A DNA stretch of 64,000 nt from Pteria penguin. Lineage: Eukaryota; Mollusca; Bivalvia; Pterioida; Pteriidae. The position numbers and the translations under genes are program-made. The notes below the pieces were generated by a model. The model saw only the letters and a list, made by a program, of their open reading frames with translations. It did not search any database and was not told the DNA's origin. The stretch spans positions 18,402,774 through 18,466,773 of the forward strand of contig CM068590.1 of the NCBI GenBank assembly GCA_035048485.1, read 5' to 3'. Below are positions 23,205 through 36,900 of this stretch, piece by piece (positions within the stretch are counted from its first letter, which is position 1; the number at the start of each line of letters is the position of its first letter).

Positions 23205-24882
23205 CTTGAATGTGTATATAGCTCCTATTGATTAGAAAAACTCGATAGATCGTATTCCCAGCACACCTGAATGTAATTAGCACAGGTAGAAGCAGGTAAA
23301 ATCACAAAGTACTAAAACTGAAAAAGTATTTCCGAAATGAGTGACTCTACATCATTAAAATCCATATGTTAAAATTTCAAAACATTCATAAAGTGCCCTG
23401 TATGAGTAATTGTTACCGTTTGAATCAGCGTACATTCTCGCTATGGTTCAGCGAACACCATGTAACGCGTACCGCCTGAAGGCTACGCCGAGACATTTAA
23501 GGTGTTGGTATGCAGTCTTACTCCTCCGTGAATGAATACAAAAGAATTACACAAAAGGAGTTTAGATAGCTGTGTTTTCGTAAATCTAAAAGAATTAGTT
23601 ATGAATATCTTATCAGGGGTATATATACAAATGATTGTGCATGTTTATTGTCTTCGTTTAAAGTACCTCCTTTTGTCTGAAACTTTTAACGCGGAGTTGC
23701 AAAGGTATCAAATGTAAGGTACTCTCAATGTAAGGCGATCGCAATCACACGGGAAGCGTTTTTTAAAGAAAAATTGTTGCATAAAGGGAACATCATAGAT
23801 GATTCTTGATTCAGAATGTTATAAAAGGGGGTTCTTGAGGTCCACGAAAAGGGCAAAAGAAGTGAGATAAAATTATCTGTAACAAAAATTTTGCTCTCAT
23901 TGGTACATTTTAGGGGAAATAATGGGTCCTTTACAAGTCCATTGCCGCTTGAAGAATCGACGAAAGAGACAAACCTTACAGCCATTTAGCATATCTCTGT
24001 TCACGAGAATTGGAATAAAGTTATGATTAATTAATGATATATGCATGCCAAATAATCGACAAATTACATTAAATAACGAGACAGTTTTGGACTCAATGAG
24101 GTCGAACCCCCCTCCCCCTTTTTTTGGTAAAATTTTACTACCAAAAGGTAGAACCTACTTTTATCGACAGAACCTTATCACCATAGAGGGAATCTTTTAA
24201 TAATTGGTTGCCAGTGGTGTTTACAAGAAAGCACCTTTTCTCCCTCGCCCTGAGGTTGCTGACCCCAAAGTTGGCCTTAGGCACCATACTTTTGACAATT
24301 TTCTTGCAATAAAACGACATGAGGTGCCCTTCAATCTCACAGAGGTGCTTTAGATTTGCAACTGGATCCGATCCTGCTTTGCAGTGTGTGAAAACAAATC
24401 TTATCTCGTCACTTCTTCTATTTTATCATCTTTGCTGTAAACGATCGATGCAACCCTGTTATAGTGTACATGTATATAGGTTATTCGTGTATTCAAGGAC
24501 TTATAAACAAGATTATAAGTTCTTGTATAAACTAATTATATATATTTAACAGAAAATTGAATAGTTGATCAATATCTGTAGCCAGAGACATATATGTCTC
24601 TGCTGTAGCGTAGATGTTTTAATCTTTGGTTTTCAGTCATCTGCATTTCACTATATGATCTTTTAATAGTAATTTTGATTCGACCAAAATGTTTATTTTA
24701 AATCCTCATCTGTCCTGAATTAAACGAATATATATATATACATATAATGTTATTGAAAACTTGAAAAAAAAAAAAAATCCGTATATATTTGAATATGATT
24801 ATTCTGTTTTGTTGGTACCGCTATGAAAATTATCACTTTCGTTTTCAACAGAACGGTAATGTTCGACTGAAATTTACGAAAA
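23205..24882. other. Divergent intergenic region between cadherin and SMG9
   Basis: 1.68 kb separate the two start codons, which face away from each other, so both promoters must lie here unless untranslated exons exist. I see no TATA box or CpG-rich block that I would call. The stretch at 23725-24320 has no recognisable content. Confidence 0.6.
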
Positions 24883-24969
24883 ATGTATAATGTTGACCGT
24901 GGTAGAGGAAGCAGACGAAGAGGAACGCGAAGGAGGGGTGGCACAGGCTCAAGTGGAAGTAGTAGAAAG
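24883..24969 (+). CDS. SMG9: SMG9 exon 1
   Basis: 29 codons, phase 0. Basic Arg/Gly/Ser-rich N terminus (DRGRGSRRRG). Donor AAAG|GTAGAC. This is the first ATG in frame with exon 2; untranslated sequence upstream is not defined. Confidence 0.85.
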
Positions 24970-27900
24970 GTAGACTTAATGAGTTATAGAACAGCTGTAA
25001 GAAAAGAGACAACATTCATTTACAATAATCTACATTAGACTACGTACAGTAGTACTGTAAGTTGTAACTGATAACTTCTACGTGGATGATCGTTTTTGAT
25101 TTTGAAACTGTTCAAACACTACATATCAAAATATTAAAATTAAATATATATAATAAGATATACTATCATTGTGATATTGGTTCCCAATTTCCATAATGTA
25201 AGAAAAAAGAGGAGTTACCGGCTCAGTTATGTGGCAGAAGTCATGGAGCTATACAATACAAGGGGAAAAATGTAAGGGAAAAACAATGTAAGGGGAAAAA
25301 CATTTTTAAACCGAGATCCACTCTTTCAACCATTCAGCTACCTGTATTACATTTGTAGTGTTAGTACTGGATTGCTCATCTGTCATAATGCATGTTGCAA
25401 TTTGCAATACACTATACTGGTCAAGGACCAGTGACAGGTTTAGATCAGTTCCAAGTTAATATGTTATATGTGCGTTTGAAATATGTATTTACAAGTTTTT
25501 GGCATGTGATTCTCGAATTCGGACATCCGGGTATTTGATAGCGAGCATTCAGAACATTTGGGGTAAAGTGTCGGACTTTATCATAAAAAACAATGTGTAT
25601 TCAGTGAGGAATTTTGGTAGAAAAGAATAACTAAAATCTTTTGTCATTCAAACAAGTACATTTTGAATACATGTTTTATACATTTCCGATCATATTTTAT
25701 CATAAAACCCCATTAGAATTGATACAGAAGAACTTAAAGTTGTATTAACGCTAACAATAAACCCCGAGTTTTACCCCCAGCTATGATGCTATCATTTACA
25801 GACTCCTCAGGTATCAACGTAGAGCTATAGAGACATTGACGTCACGCCGACTTCGAGAATTGTCTGCAGTTAATAGAGCATCAAGCATTATGTATCAAAA
25901 TATTGTTAAATTGTGTTTTGAGTACTCTACACTATGTAGTAGTCTGTATCTTATTTGCTGTAATGTTTTTCAGCCATCAGAGAGAGAAATGGTAGTTGAC
26001 ACACCCCCAGTAAAGACGCCAATAATTCTAGCCAAACCACCTCGTGATCAACAGGTACTCCTCTACTTGACATGTTATCACCTTACCTAAAAAAGGAAAA
26101 TTATACGTTTACACAGTCAAATTTTGATATTTCATAATTTCAATATTTTGAATAACTACGCCATCAGGAAGTAAGACATTGTCTCTTAAAATAAACTTAT
26201 TAGTTCACCTCTGATGTATCCAACAGTTGTAAGTCCAAAACAGTGGATTCCGTTTAGTCTGATAGTCTATTTGTGTGAATAAAATATCAGATAAAGCGGG
26301 CTATCAGATTAGACGAAATTGCGAAAGTTGGTGCTTTATGTTGTGTAAGATGTTATAGATGTCTACTCATATGAACGTTTGATAGCGGTTGTTTTCATTT
26401 AGAGATATACGACCGCTTACATGGTGTTAAATTACCTAATGCCGTCAGTCAAACCTACGAGGTGTGAGATATGTCTATTGTCTGTATACTGTCTGCTTCC
26501 TGTTGTAAATGAACAAGGCGATTACAGGAATAATGTCTACAGAGTGCTATTTAAAAAGAATACAACAGAAGACTTGCGCTGTGTTTATTTAGCAATGGTT
26601 TCTGATTAGCAAAGTGTACCGGTGATATAGTGATCTAACCTTAATTGGTTCATTGATAGTGAAATTACTTGACTGTAACGGCACGATCATCGGCAGTGTG
26701 GCCTACTATCATAAGAATGTTAGATTAATTTAAGAATTGTATTTAAAATGGACTATGTCTGCTTATAACACTCGATTCATTCATTCTTTCTTTATTATGT
26801 CTTCACCAACATGGGCGATACCTGCGTACAGTTCGTGTAATTTATGTGGACACGCACGTTCATTCTAACGTGAAAAAAAATGAAGCGGTCATTTGGGACG
26901 AGGGTTTAACTACTATTACGGTCGCAATAGTTAAGAAATTTGAAGTTTATTCGAGTTTGAATGTAAATGAAGTGAATGAGATAAAAGCGGTGATATCACA
27001 CGATGAATAAAGACTGGTCAGACCGTGCCGCTTTTGATGATAATTTACGTAACGCGATCCCATCGTGATAAAATACGGCAAAGCAAATTCAATTGACAAC
27101 ATCAACGATTAAATGACAGGAGATACACAAAAGACGAATCACTAAACATCAAAACAAAATCATATACACGTGCTAAGAAATATCGATTGCGTCTTGCGGT
27201 CTTGCTGTTTCATTACGAAATTGACATTATTCTTTTGATTTTTTCTGTGTGTATTATACACAGAGTTAGACGTTTTTTTTTTATTTTTTAGGTAATTTTT
27301 TGGTGTGTATTATACTTGGGTGTGTATTATATCCGATTACTTACGGTACATCTACTCTCAATTTCGGTCATCAACATATTTCATTAATTACGAATGACGC
27401 TACAGCGATCACTAATTAAATCTGTACAGGTACTTCAATGTGATGTCAATAGTTGTGTACACAACAATCAATTATTATTCCTTAGTCGTCATCGTATTGC
27501 TGTAGGTGTTGTTATATGCCTATGTTGTCACGACTGGGTGGTTTCACAACAATATCAGGGCTTAAAATAGGCTAAATTTGGGGTTAAGTATTTTTTCAAC
27601 GGTGAATTTGCTATCAGATAATCCGAAATTTGGACTTTTCACTATCAGATAAAAAAGACAAATTATTACAGAAGTATATAGAAACGGTTTGGTGTTTTAA
27701 TATCATATCAGATAAACGAAATATCAGATAATATGATATCAGATAAAATGGAGTCCACTGTATCATGTTTTGCTTGAACATATTTTCAAGTCCCAAAGCT
27801 CTAATATTCTTGGTTTACCACAAAGTTGGCTTCATATTAACATTTTTGCCGACAATGGACAAAGATGTTCTTGTGATTAAGGAGTATTGAAATGATCATA

Positions 27901-30900
27901 ATGATATTGAAAATTTCTCAACAATTGTATACTTTGACAGTTTTGTACCTAGTGTTAACTATGAAGTTGCAGTCAATCATGCATGTGTCACATCAGTCCT
28001 TTTATGCATCATTCTCATCCTTTAAAGTATCATTTTGGCAAATTCCTTAATACCCAAGATCGTGATTATTGGTTGACCGTTTTGACTTGTGCTTTTATAC
28101 ACATCATTTTTATGCTCTCCAGAGGGGCAGAAAATCTGTCCCAAGTTTAGAACAATAGATTTAGTAGGTAACTAAAATACAAAACAGAATGTATATTTGT
28201 GATTGTACGTACTCTGATAATACTACATGCTGATTTTGAATTCTTTAATCAGGTCAGTAATCTGGGAATGTTATTTTGAAGCTTGTATATATGGACAAAC
28301 ATTTGGAACTGCCATTGTTTAGTGAAGGGTAAAGGGTTTATTGATGTTCTTTCTTTTTTTCAGAGGCCATCTTCTTCCTATTCCACTCCTACCCCATCAC
28401 CCTCCTACTCTAGCCCAACCACTCCTTCCTCCTCCTCTGCCATTTCACTGGACAGACCTATCGTCATTACTAGGAGTAGAGATGAAGCTAGACCACAAGC
28501 ACCCTCTGGTGCCTATGGAAGTCCACCTCGAATAGCCACAAGGGAGGGAACTGCTGTCACCAAGCAGCAGCAACAGAGGCATACAACTATTCTGCCACAT
28601 CCTGACAGTAGGTGTTTATAATTAGGACAGGGGAGTCATATTAACTGAAATGTAGGCAGTGGGGGTCCAAGTTATTTCCTAATTGTAAGAAGGAAAGGCA
28701 AAATTTGTAGTTTTTGAAGAAAATATTGGGAAAAGTGGCTACTGTTTTGGACTGGGTATGGGGCTGAATGTCGGCCCCTTACAACAGTGATATTCCTGGT
28801 CATTTCATTCACATTGTTGAAAACTAACCTTTTTTCCAAATCAGAGCTGCAGTTTTCCAATTCTTATAAAATAAAACAGAAAATTATGATAAAGAAAAGC
28901 TTTTTCTATCCACCAGATACTTCAAATTAATGTCTATTTCGATAAATAACGATGAAATCATTAGTATTTTTTGAGTGAAATCATATGCAACTCAGGTTCT
29001 ATGGAAAACGTTAGTAGCTTGACCAATCCTGGCCCTGTTTGAGCCTCTGAAAATAAAGATTAATAAGTGTGTGTGGAACAAAAAATTTGATTCATAAATT
29101 TATCGAAGACAACACATATAATATTGCACTTATTTATTTGTAATGCTCCAATTTTGAATATCTGTTAAACGAAGCAATCAAATTTTGAACACAAAGAAAA
29201 AATGATTTCATTGGCTGCTTTCATGATTTCAGTCATACAGAATCGCCTGGCCCCTCTGGCGTCTATGAAGAATTGTATCAAGATCATTGATGAGAACCAG
29301 AATTGGCAAGAAGCCGCTGGAGAGGTAGATGAACATGATCTACAGTCAAACATATTTCTAGGAGCCACCGAAAGGAAGGTGGAAAAGTGGTCACTTAAGG
29401 CGTGTGGCCACTTAATGCAAGTTGTGTGTGTGGTGTCATTGGTTTTTATGCCGTTCCAATATTATTGCAATTACATGGTGGTGGCACCTGGCTGGCACAC
29501 TTCTTTGTAATTTTGTTCCCTGCTACACGACTTTATTGAAGCAGTGAGGAATCTTTTACGTGCCACATGTACCATAACATGGGGTATCGGTTTATACTGT
29601 CTAATACGAAAGAGAAAACTGAAGACATCTGACAAAGCTGTGTGACAAAAATTACAAAGGACATGCACACAAAAATGACAATAATAGTTTAATACAGTTT
29701 ATTTTGTATAGACAATCAATAGGAAGGAACAAAGAAAGGTGGTTGTCTAAGATCTGTGATTGCTTAATACAGGTAGCCTTTATAGCAGGTTTGATTGTGT
29801 ACATTCATTGACACCATACTTTGATGTATGACTCAGAGTCCATTGTACAATACTTTCTGCAATTCAGTGTCAGTATTGTAGAAATGATAGGTAATGCAAA
29901 AAAAAGGAAAAAAAACCCAGGATTATATATATTTAGCAATATTTGAAAGCACTGAGTAGTTAGTAATAATTTCAATACTATAGATTTGTCTGAAGTTTGT
30001 TTAGATTTGGTAGCAATTTCTGCAAGCAAAAGTGAAAGTAGAAACATTTGAATTAGAAATTGTTTTAATAAAGGGTGGATGAGAAATTTGTTGTATTGTT
30101 GCCATATTTTGTTTCTATGCTAGCTGCATTAGTGTCATATAATTTATAGTTTTAATGCATAACTTTTTATTTTTCTGTTTTATTTTCCAGTTTATGTCAG
30201 ATAGCAGTGAATTCATCGTGATAGGAGTATTAGGATCTCAAGGGGTTGGAAAATCAACCATTCTCTCACTCCTGGCCGGAAACATGCCAGATGATCCTCA
30301 GAGGTTTGTGCCACGTAGAAAACAATAAACATGCCAGACAACATGTGGTTTTAATTCAACGAATTATATGCACGAGCATCTTTAATACTACAAGCATATT
30401 AGGGATAGCTGATATTGCATAGTAGATGAAGAAGTTAATGACCGGGGTAGGGTAAATAATGTGCCAGATTTCATTTAAGCTTCACTCTCATCAAAGCTGA
30501 TTTGATTTTCGGTTTTGAGGAGAGTGGGCCAGTTTACCTGTGAGGGGTCTGTGATTTATTGTAGATTATTTGGTAACCTCCAGCATCTAAGCAGTAGTGA
30601 CTATAGAAGGAAACATAAGTATGTCTTAAAAGTTTTATTTAAAAGGTGAAGGTTAGATCCTGAAAGATTTAGAGGCAGTTGATTTGTCCATCTTGATGTC
30701 TGTCCATCCATTCTGTCCTCAGGAATTTCACCCTCAATAAATTACTATGCATACATATTTGATCTCATCAACACACAGTTTGTTCTTCGAAATTTCTGTT
30801 TTCTTATTAGCCCCATAATGTCAGTGCAACATGCTCTCACTTATTGTATAAATACTACCTACAAACATTAAGTTATGTATGATTTCAGGCAGTATGTGTT

Positions 30901-33900
30901 TGTCCCTCAGAGCAGGGAGGTGCGTGATGTATGTGAACATCAGACAACAGGTATTGACATGTTCCTTTCAACGGAAAGACTGATATTCCTCGATACACAG
31001 GTGAACACATTTCATTTATTTTTCTGACATACTTTTGCCTGTAAGCGTTTTACATACTATTAAAATTGCTGTAATATATTTATATGTGATATATCAGGAT
31101 GAATTAATTGTGTTTGCAGTGGAGTTTCAAAATTATTGTTGTGTTACCTGCAAATAATACTATTTCGCTTATACTTATGGCATCACGACGGGTGTGACTG
31201 GTCAGCAGGGGATGCTTACTCCTCCATGGCATCTGATCCCACCTCTGTTTTGACAGAGGTTCGTGATTGTTTATGTTATATTTACATATGTATTGTCGTG
31301 TTTTTTCGACCTTGAGTTGTGGATTTCGGAACAATATCTTTGATTTGTACTGCATAGCAAAACAATATACACATCGTCTGTCAGAGTTTGTCTAGGAGTG
31401 GTCACATTTTTAAGCCCAAAGATCGATAGATTGGGGGCATATTGTTTTTGCCCTGTCTGTCTGTTTGTTTGTTTGTCTGTCTTTTATATTTGACATGCTT
31501 ACTCAACCAATAAAGCGCTTTCAAATTACACCAGTTATTTACCTCATGACATTGACTATGACCTTTGACCTACATTCAAAACTTTCAATAACATTGGTCA
31601 TAACTTTGGAATTGAAAGAGGTAGGGCTTGTATATTTCACATGCGTATTCCCATAGGGAGTTATTTGGACTTTGTTGCCACCAGGGGTATTCATGTTTCA
31701 GAAATACATCTTGTTTGAAAATGGAGAGCAGGAGACTTACTACTTTTGAATACTCTAGTTATTTGTATAATATCACTTTGATCAGATATCCTTAGTCAGT
31801 GGAATGCTGGCCCCTGGACTGAGAGGTTCTGGGGTTTGATTTTGAACACCACAGGTGACTTGTCAGTTTCCTGTCCTTCAAATGAGACAGTAGTAACTGT
31901 GGTCTAATGGTAATATTCCAAAGCTGGTGTGGCCTAGTGGATAAAGTGCTTGACTCATGATCGAGAGGTCTCGGGTTCGACTCCTGCCCTGGGCGCACCG
32001 GTGTTCTATTTTTTGGATGAGATAGCAAAAACCGAGGTCACAGTAGGCATGGCACGTAAAAGATCCCTCACTGCTTCGGGTGGGTCTAAATTTGTATGCA
32101 ATGCAGATGCTGTCTCCATATACGTGAAATAATCGTGGAGTGACATCAAACAGTATTCAGTTAAATCATATAATTCCACCATCCGGCAGGTGGCTTGGAG
32201 CTGATTAGCAGTTCAAAATTTAAAATCTGAATTTCATTTCATGCATTTCTGTATAACATGAAGTTAACCATGCTATTATATGAGAAATGGATTTAGAAGC
32301 AAATTTCGTTATATGACCTATGTGTGTATATAACAGTATAATGTGATTATTTATTACAGGCTGTGTTAAGCCCCTCTGTATTGGATAAATTAATCAGTGT
32401 ATATATAACAGTATAATGTGATTATTTATTACAGGCTGTGTTAAGCCCCTCTGTATTGGATAAACTGATCAGAGCCGATAAGAAGATTCCACCAGAATAT
32501 ACAACAGCTGAGAATTGTATAGAAATGCAGGTATATATGTAATGAACTCCTCTTCCTACTACCCTCTCAAAAAAAAATTGTATAGATAAATGAATGATTA
32601 GAATGAGAAATTTTAAAAATCATACTGGAAGAAAGTAGAAAAACTTAATATTCATGGTTAAATCTATGAAAACCTTGAACATTTTAATATATGTTTCTAA
32701 TTTCTATGAAAACATGATGTCATTTTCGCGTTTATTGTATTATTCATTGTTAATTGTGATGTCATGCCTTGTTAGCTTTGCGCCTGGCTGATTTCATCAG
32801 CAGATTTGGATTTCACTGAGAGATTTTGTTAATTTTTGTTTCCACTTGATGAAGACCAAGTGGCCGAAAACTTGTGGACCATGAGTGTTTCTTGTTACCT
32901 ACTTAATTCACACTTCCCCTCAGAGGACTCCTTATCATTTCTATAACTATTTAGTTAATAAAATAATAAGAAAAATATAGAATTATTAGTTTATTACAAC
33001 ATACCTAGCTTGGCAATCCTGACATCACACTTTACTGGGCATACAGCATCTGAGGTTTTATGATGTCACAGATAACATTGATGGCTACAATAACAAGAAT
33101 GGATGTTGCATAGACAAGTTGTGATTTTGTCGGTTTTTTGATAGAGACCATGTGAAAACAAGAAATGTCTTATTATTATACTATAATATATTATTTTTTA
33201 GTCCCTCCACCAGGTGGCATTCTTGATGACAGTTTGCCATGTGATCTTAGTGGTTCAGGACTGGTTTACAGACATGACCTTGCTTCGGTATGTACATGAA
33301 AGTAGCTTGGCATTGATTGCCTATACCATGAACAAACCATTTGAATGTTTTTCATAATAACTTGACATAATATACAAGATATCAGGCATCAAACTTCGAT
33401 TGTTGAAATATTTGGAAACTACCTTACCCTTTGCATTGAAAAAAAAGATTCGGACATCACCGGCAGACATATTGAATAAGTTTGTCATTGTTATAGACTG
33501 TTGATACTTAGTGATTGCATCTTGGATGTGCTTAATAAAGTTATGCACATCGATTTTACTGAATAATGTTTATCTGGTTCTGACACGTGATTTTATTCCA
33601 TGACAGCTTAATCAAATCTTTAACCCCATGGGTTATTTATATCAACCCCCCCCCTCTTTTCCCATTCATTGTTAAAATATCAATGTAAATTAAGATCTTG
33701 TCACATCAACAAAAGTTAACTGCATCCAATATATATATACAGTCAAACTTCGATATCTCGAACACTGATATCTCGAATACCCGGGATATCTCGAAGTCAA
33801 ACGTCGGTCCCCCAAAAACATCCTTTATATTATGATTAAATTCAACCCAGATGTGTCGAACACTGATATGTCGAATACCATTCTTATCTCAAATACATTT

Positions 33901-36900
33901 TCAAGTCCTGAAGTTCTTATTTACCCAGTTTATCTCGAAGTTGGCTTCTTATTGACAATATTCCCCCCGGCGTTTACCCTAAATGACAGGTCGCTCGCGT
34001 GGTGTGATCAATTGACCGTGTCGGTATACAAAGCCGCAGTAATTACATAATCGATCGCGTCCGTGCGTACCCTGTTATTTATACCAAATATTAATAAATG
34101 ATGATAGTTTATCAAACTCGACACAAAATTAGATATTTAACATTAACTGTAATTAATGCTTTTTCATACCTGCGTTTAAAGAAATTTTTTTACACTGTTC
34201 ATTAATTATTACCATTTCCGATCCGTGTGTATGTCTATGTATTTTTATGCAAAGTAAGTAATTAAATCAAATTATGACGAGTGTCTTTATCTTGTCTTAC
34301 GTGTTAGCCCGTCCTCGGTTTTAGGTATAGTATAAGACAGTTATATCCAGTATTGGATATAAATTACAATGTTACTGAAAAGAAAACATGACGTTTTCAG
34401 TTTTGGAGTATATTCTCTATATATTCATAAAATATAAAAGGTATGATGAGAATTAGATTAATTGTTTAGAAACAATACAATATGCACATCTTCATGCGTA
34501 TTTATTGATAAATACATGTATATCTCATACATCTACTATAATAATCAGAAATGTCAAATGAATCGGCGTACATTAACAACTGCAAGATTTATGATTCTAA
34601 ACTCGAAATTTGGATATCTCGAACTACGGATATCTTGAAATATTTTCCATGGTCCCTCCGACTTCGAGATAAGGAGGTTTGACTGTATATAGCTATACCT
34701 ATGCATTTGTGATTTAAAATCGGAAAATATTTGTTCAAAATTCAATACGTTGTAAGATAATTTGAGGAATTCTTTGATATATGGCAAATGTACACACCAA
34801 ATTACTAATTTTACATTGATTCCATCTAATCACCAGTAGTGATGAACTAATTGTCGCCGATAATCGATTGTCGATCGCTAAAAGTCTTTTGATTCCGATT
34901 ATCGATTCCAATTCTTTATAATCGATTGTCGCTGAAAGGGAGAGAAAAAAAAAGATTGTTTAGAATGAACTAAACTGCAAGTGAATTGTTTCACAAATTA
35001 TTCCGCACAAATTGTCTATTAAGCACAAGGTGACCATTTGGAACAATCTCGCAATTTTACTCATGCCAATGTATGAAGATCTCTCCCTTCACTCGTACCT
35101 ACGTAAAAAGACTTCGACGTCACTTAGCGGAATGACTTACATTGATTCCATGCATCAATCGGTTTCCGCCATTGCACTCAGTAACATCAGCCATGTAGGC
35201 CTAAAATGTAATCCGGTACACATCTATGTCAAGGAAAGTAAATAACGCTGTAATAGTTCGGGATTAGTGTTCAATTTTGGTCCGTTGAATGGGACTATTT
35301 CACTGTATGTATCCGTTTTGAGTTTTACATATTGCAGCATTCTTTTATGAGTAAAGGCGGGAGAGATTCCGAATGCATGAGGGGGTATGACTTTGGTTTT
35401 ATCCTAGACCATAATGCAATTTTTTAGTAATTTTTTACAGATACTGTAATAAATATTTTGAAATCCACATTTGAATTCAATGAAGAAGTATACATAGAAT
35501 ATATATATATCATTATTTTCTCATTTAAGATAATATTCATGGTAAAACAAAAGATTAAAAACTAAGATTTTACTTAGAAATTGAAGATAATACCCGAGGA
35601 GTATACCTCATAACAAATCATGAATCTGGATCTTTAAGTGTTTGTGAAATAGTCTCATTGTGAAAGTCTTCTACTGTCTTTATTACAAGCCAAGCACGGA
35701 CTTATTTGTCTGGTACATGTGCAAGCGTCCATAACTATTTTTCAATAATGGCTACGAATGACTACGAGTCGACGGTTGTTAAGTTACGCAGGAAAAGCCT
35801 GAGGATGTCCGAATGCAAGATGGTGACAAAAACCAATGATGACGCCAAATCGGCCAAATAAAAATCCGATTTGCTGTGTGATTTATTATTTGTCAAACTC
35901 AAATTTTAAAGAATATAGATTTCCGATTTAAATCGATAATCAATCAGTTTACCTTTTCCGATTATTTTCCGATTATTGATTCTTAAATCACTTCCGATGT
36001 ACAACACTAATCACCAGGCTGTGTAGCTACTTGGACTATTTTTTGGTAAACACAAGTAAAGCGCAAGGACTGTCAAATGTTTTTCCAAATTGACATAGAT
36101 TTATTTATAAAAAGTTATTGATTTAATATCCTGAAAAATTAGTATCAAAATTACAAAGGTTTCACTATTATGGTTTAAGTTAAAGTACTGACAGCTTTAC
36201 CTCAATCTGTCTTTCTCGGTCGATATGATCACGAAGTTCATGAAGACAATTTAGAGCGGGTTTTTTTTTTTTTCAGATTTCTTCAAACAGCTGAGATGTT
36301 GAAGCCCTCCAGTCATTCTTCTTCCAGCCATGATTCATCTCCGGGACAGGAGGAAAATGTGGACTATTTCCCTCGCCTAGGTACTACTACCATCAGAAAA
36401 TGCCATCTCCGAGTTTCGTTTCTTTTATTTTGAAATCTTAAATTTAAGTGGAATCGTTTGTCCTTAGGCATGTGATTTGAACAATATTCTTTAAGATTAG
36501 TTTACGATTATAAGTGAAGAAGCCAAAGGGAAAACAGTGATATCTTCTCAATACTTAAAAAATAAATTTGCTCTGTGATGTGTAATGATTAAAGTTCTAT
36601 AATTTTATCCTCAATACTTGTTTGTAGTCATGTGCTTTCTATGGTAATATTGGAGAATTTCAAAGCACTATCTAAAACTTGGAATTAGTTGAAATTTTTA
36701 GAGAATAAAAAAGTAATATGAAAGAAGATTTAGAAGTAAACATTACGCATAGATGACCATTTTGTGTTTACTTTACTAAAAAGTAAAGATTTAAAATCAA
36801 ACTTTATCAGCAGGTGACCTCTTTTTAGAGGTGAATGTTAGGACAGGTTTCAGTGTAACTCAAAGTAAAGAATAAACTTAAGGTCTTTGGAAAATTTCTT

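Noticed and set aside
32360..32398. Extra micro-exon between SMG9 exons 6 and 7
   Set aside because: It would need an intron of about 36 bp before the second acceptor, too short to splice; a decoy acceptor is the simpler reading.
34837..36009. hAT element carrying an intact transposase
   Set aside because: The only open frame inside (77 residues at 35012-35245) shows no transposase motif.
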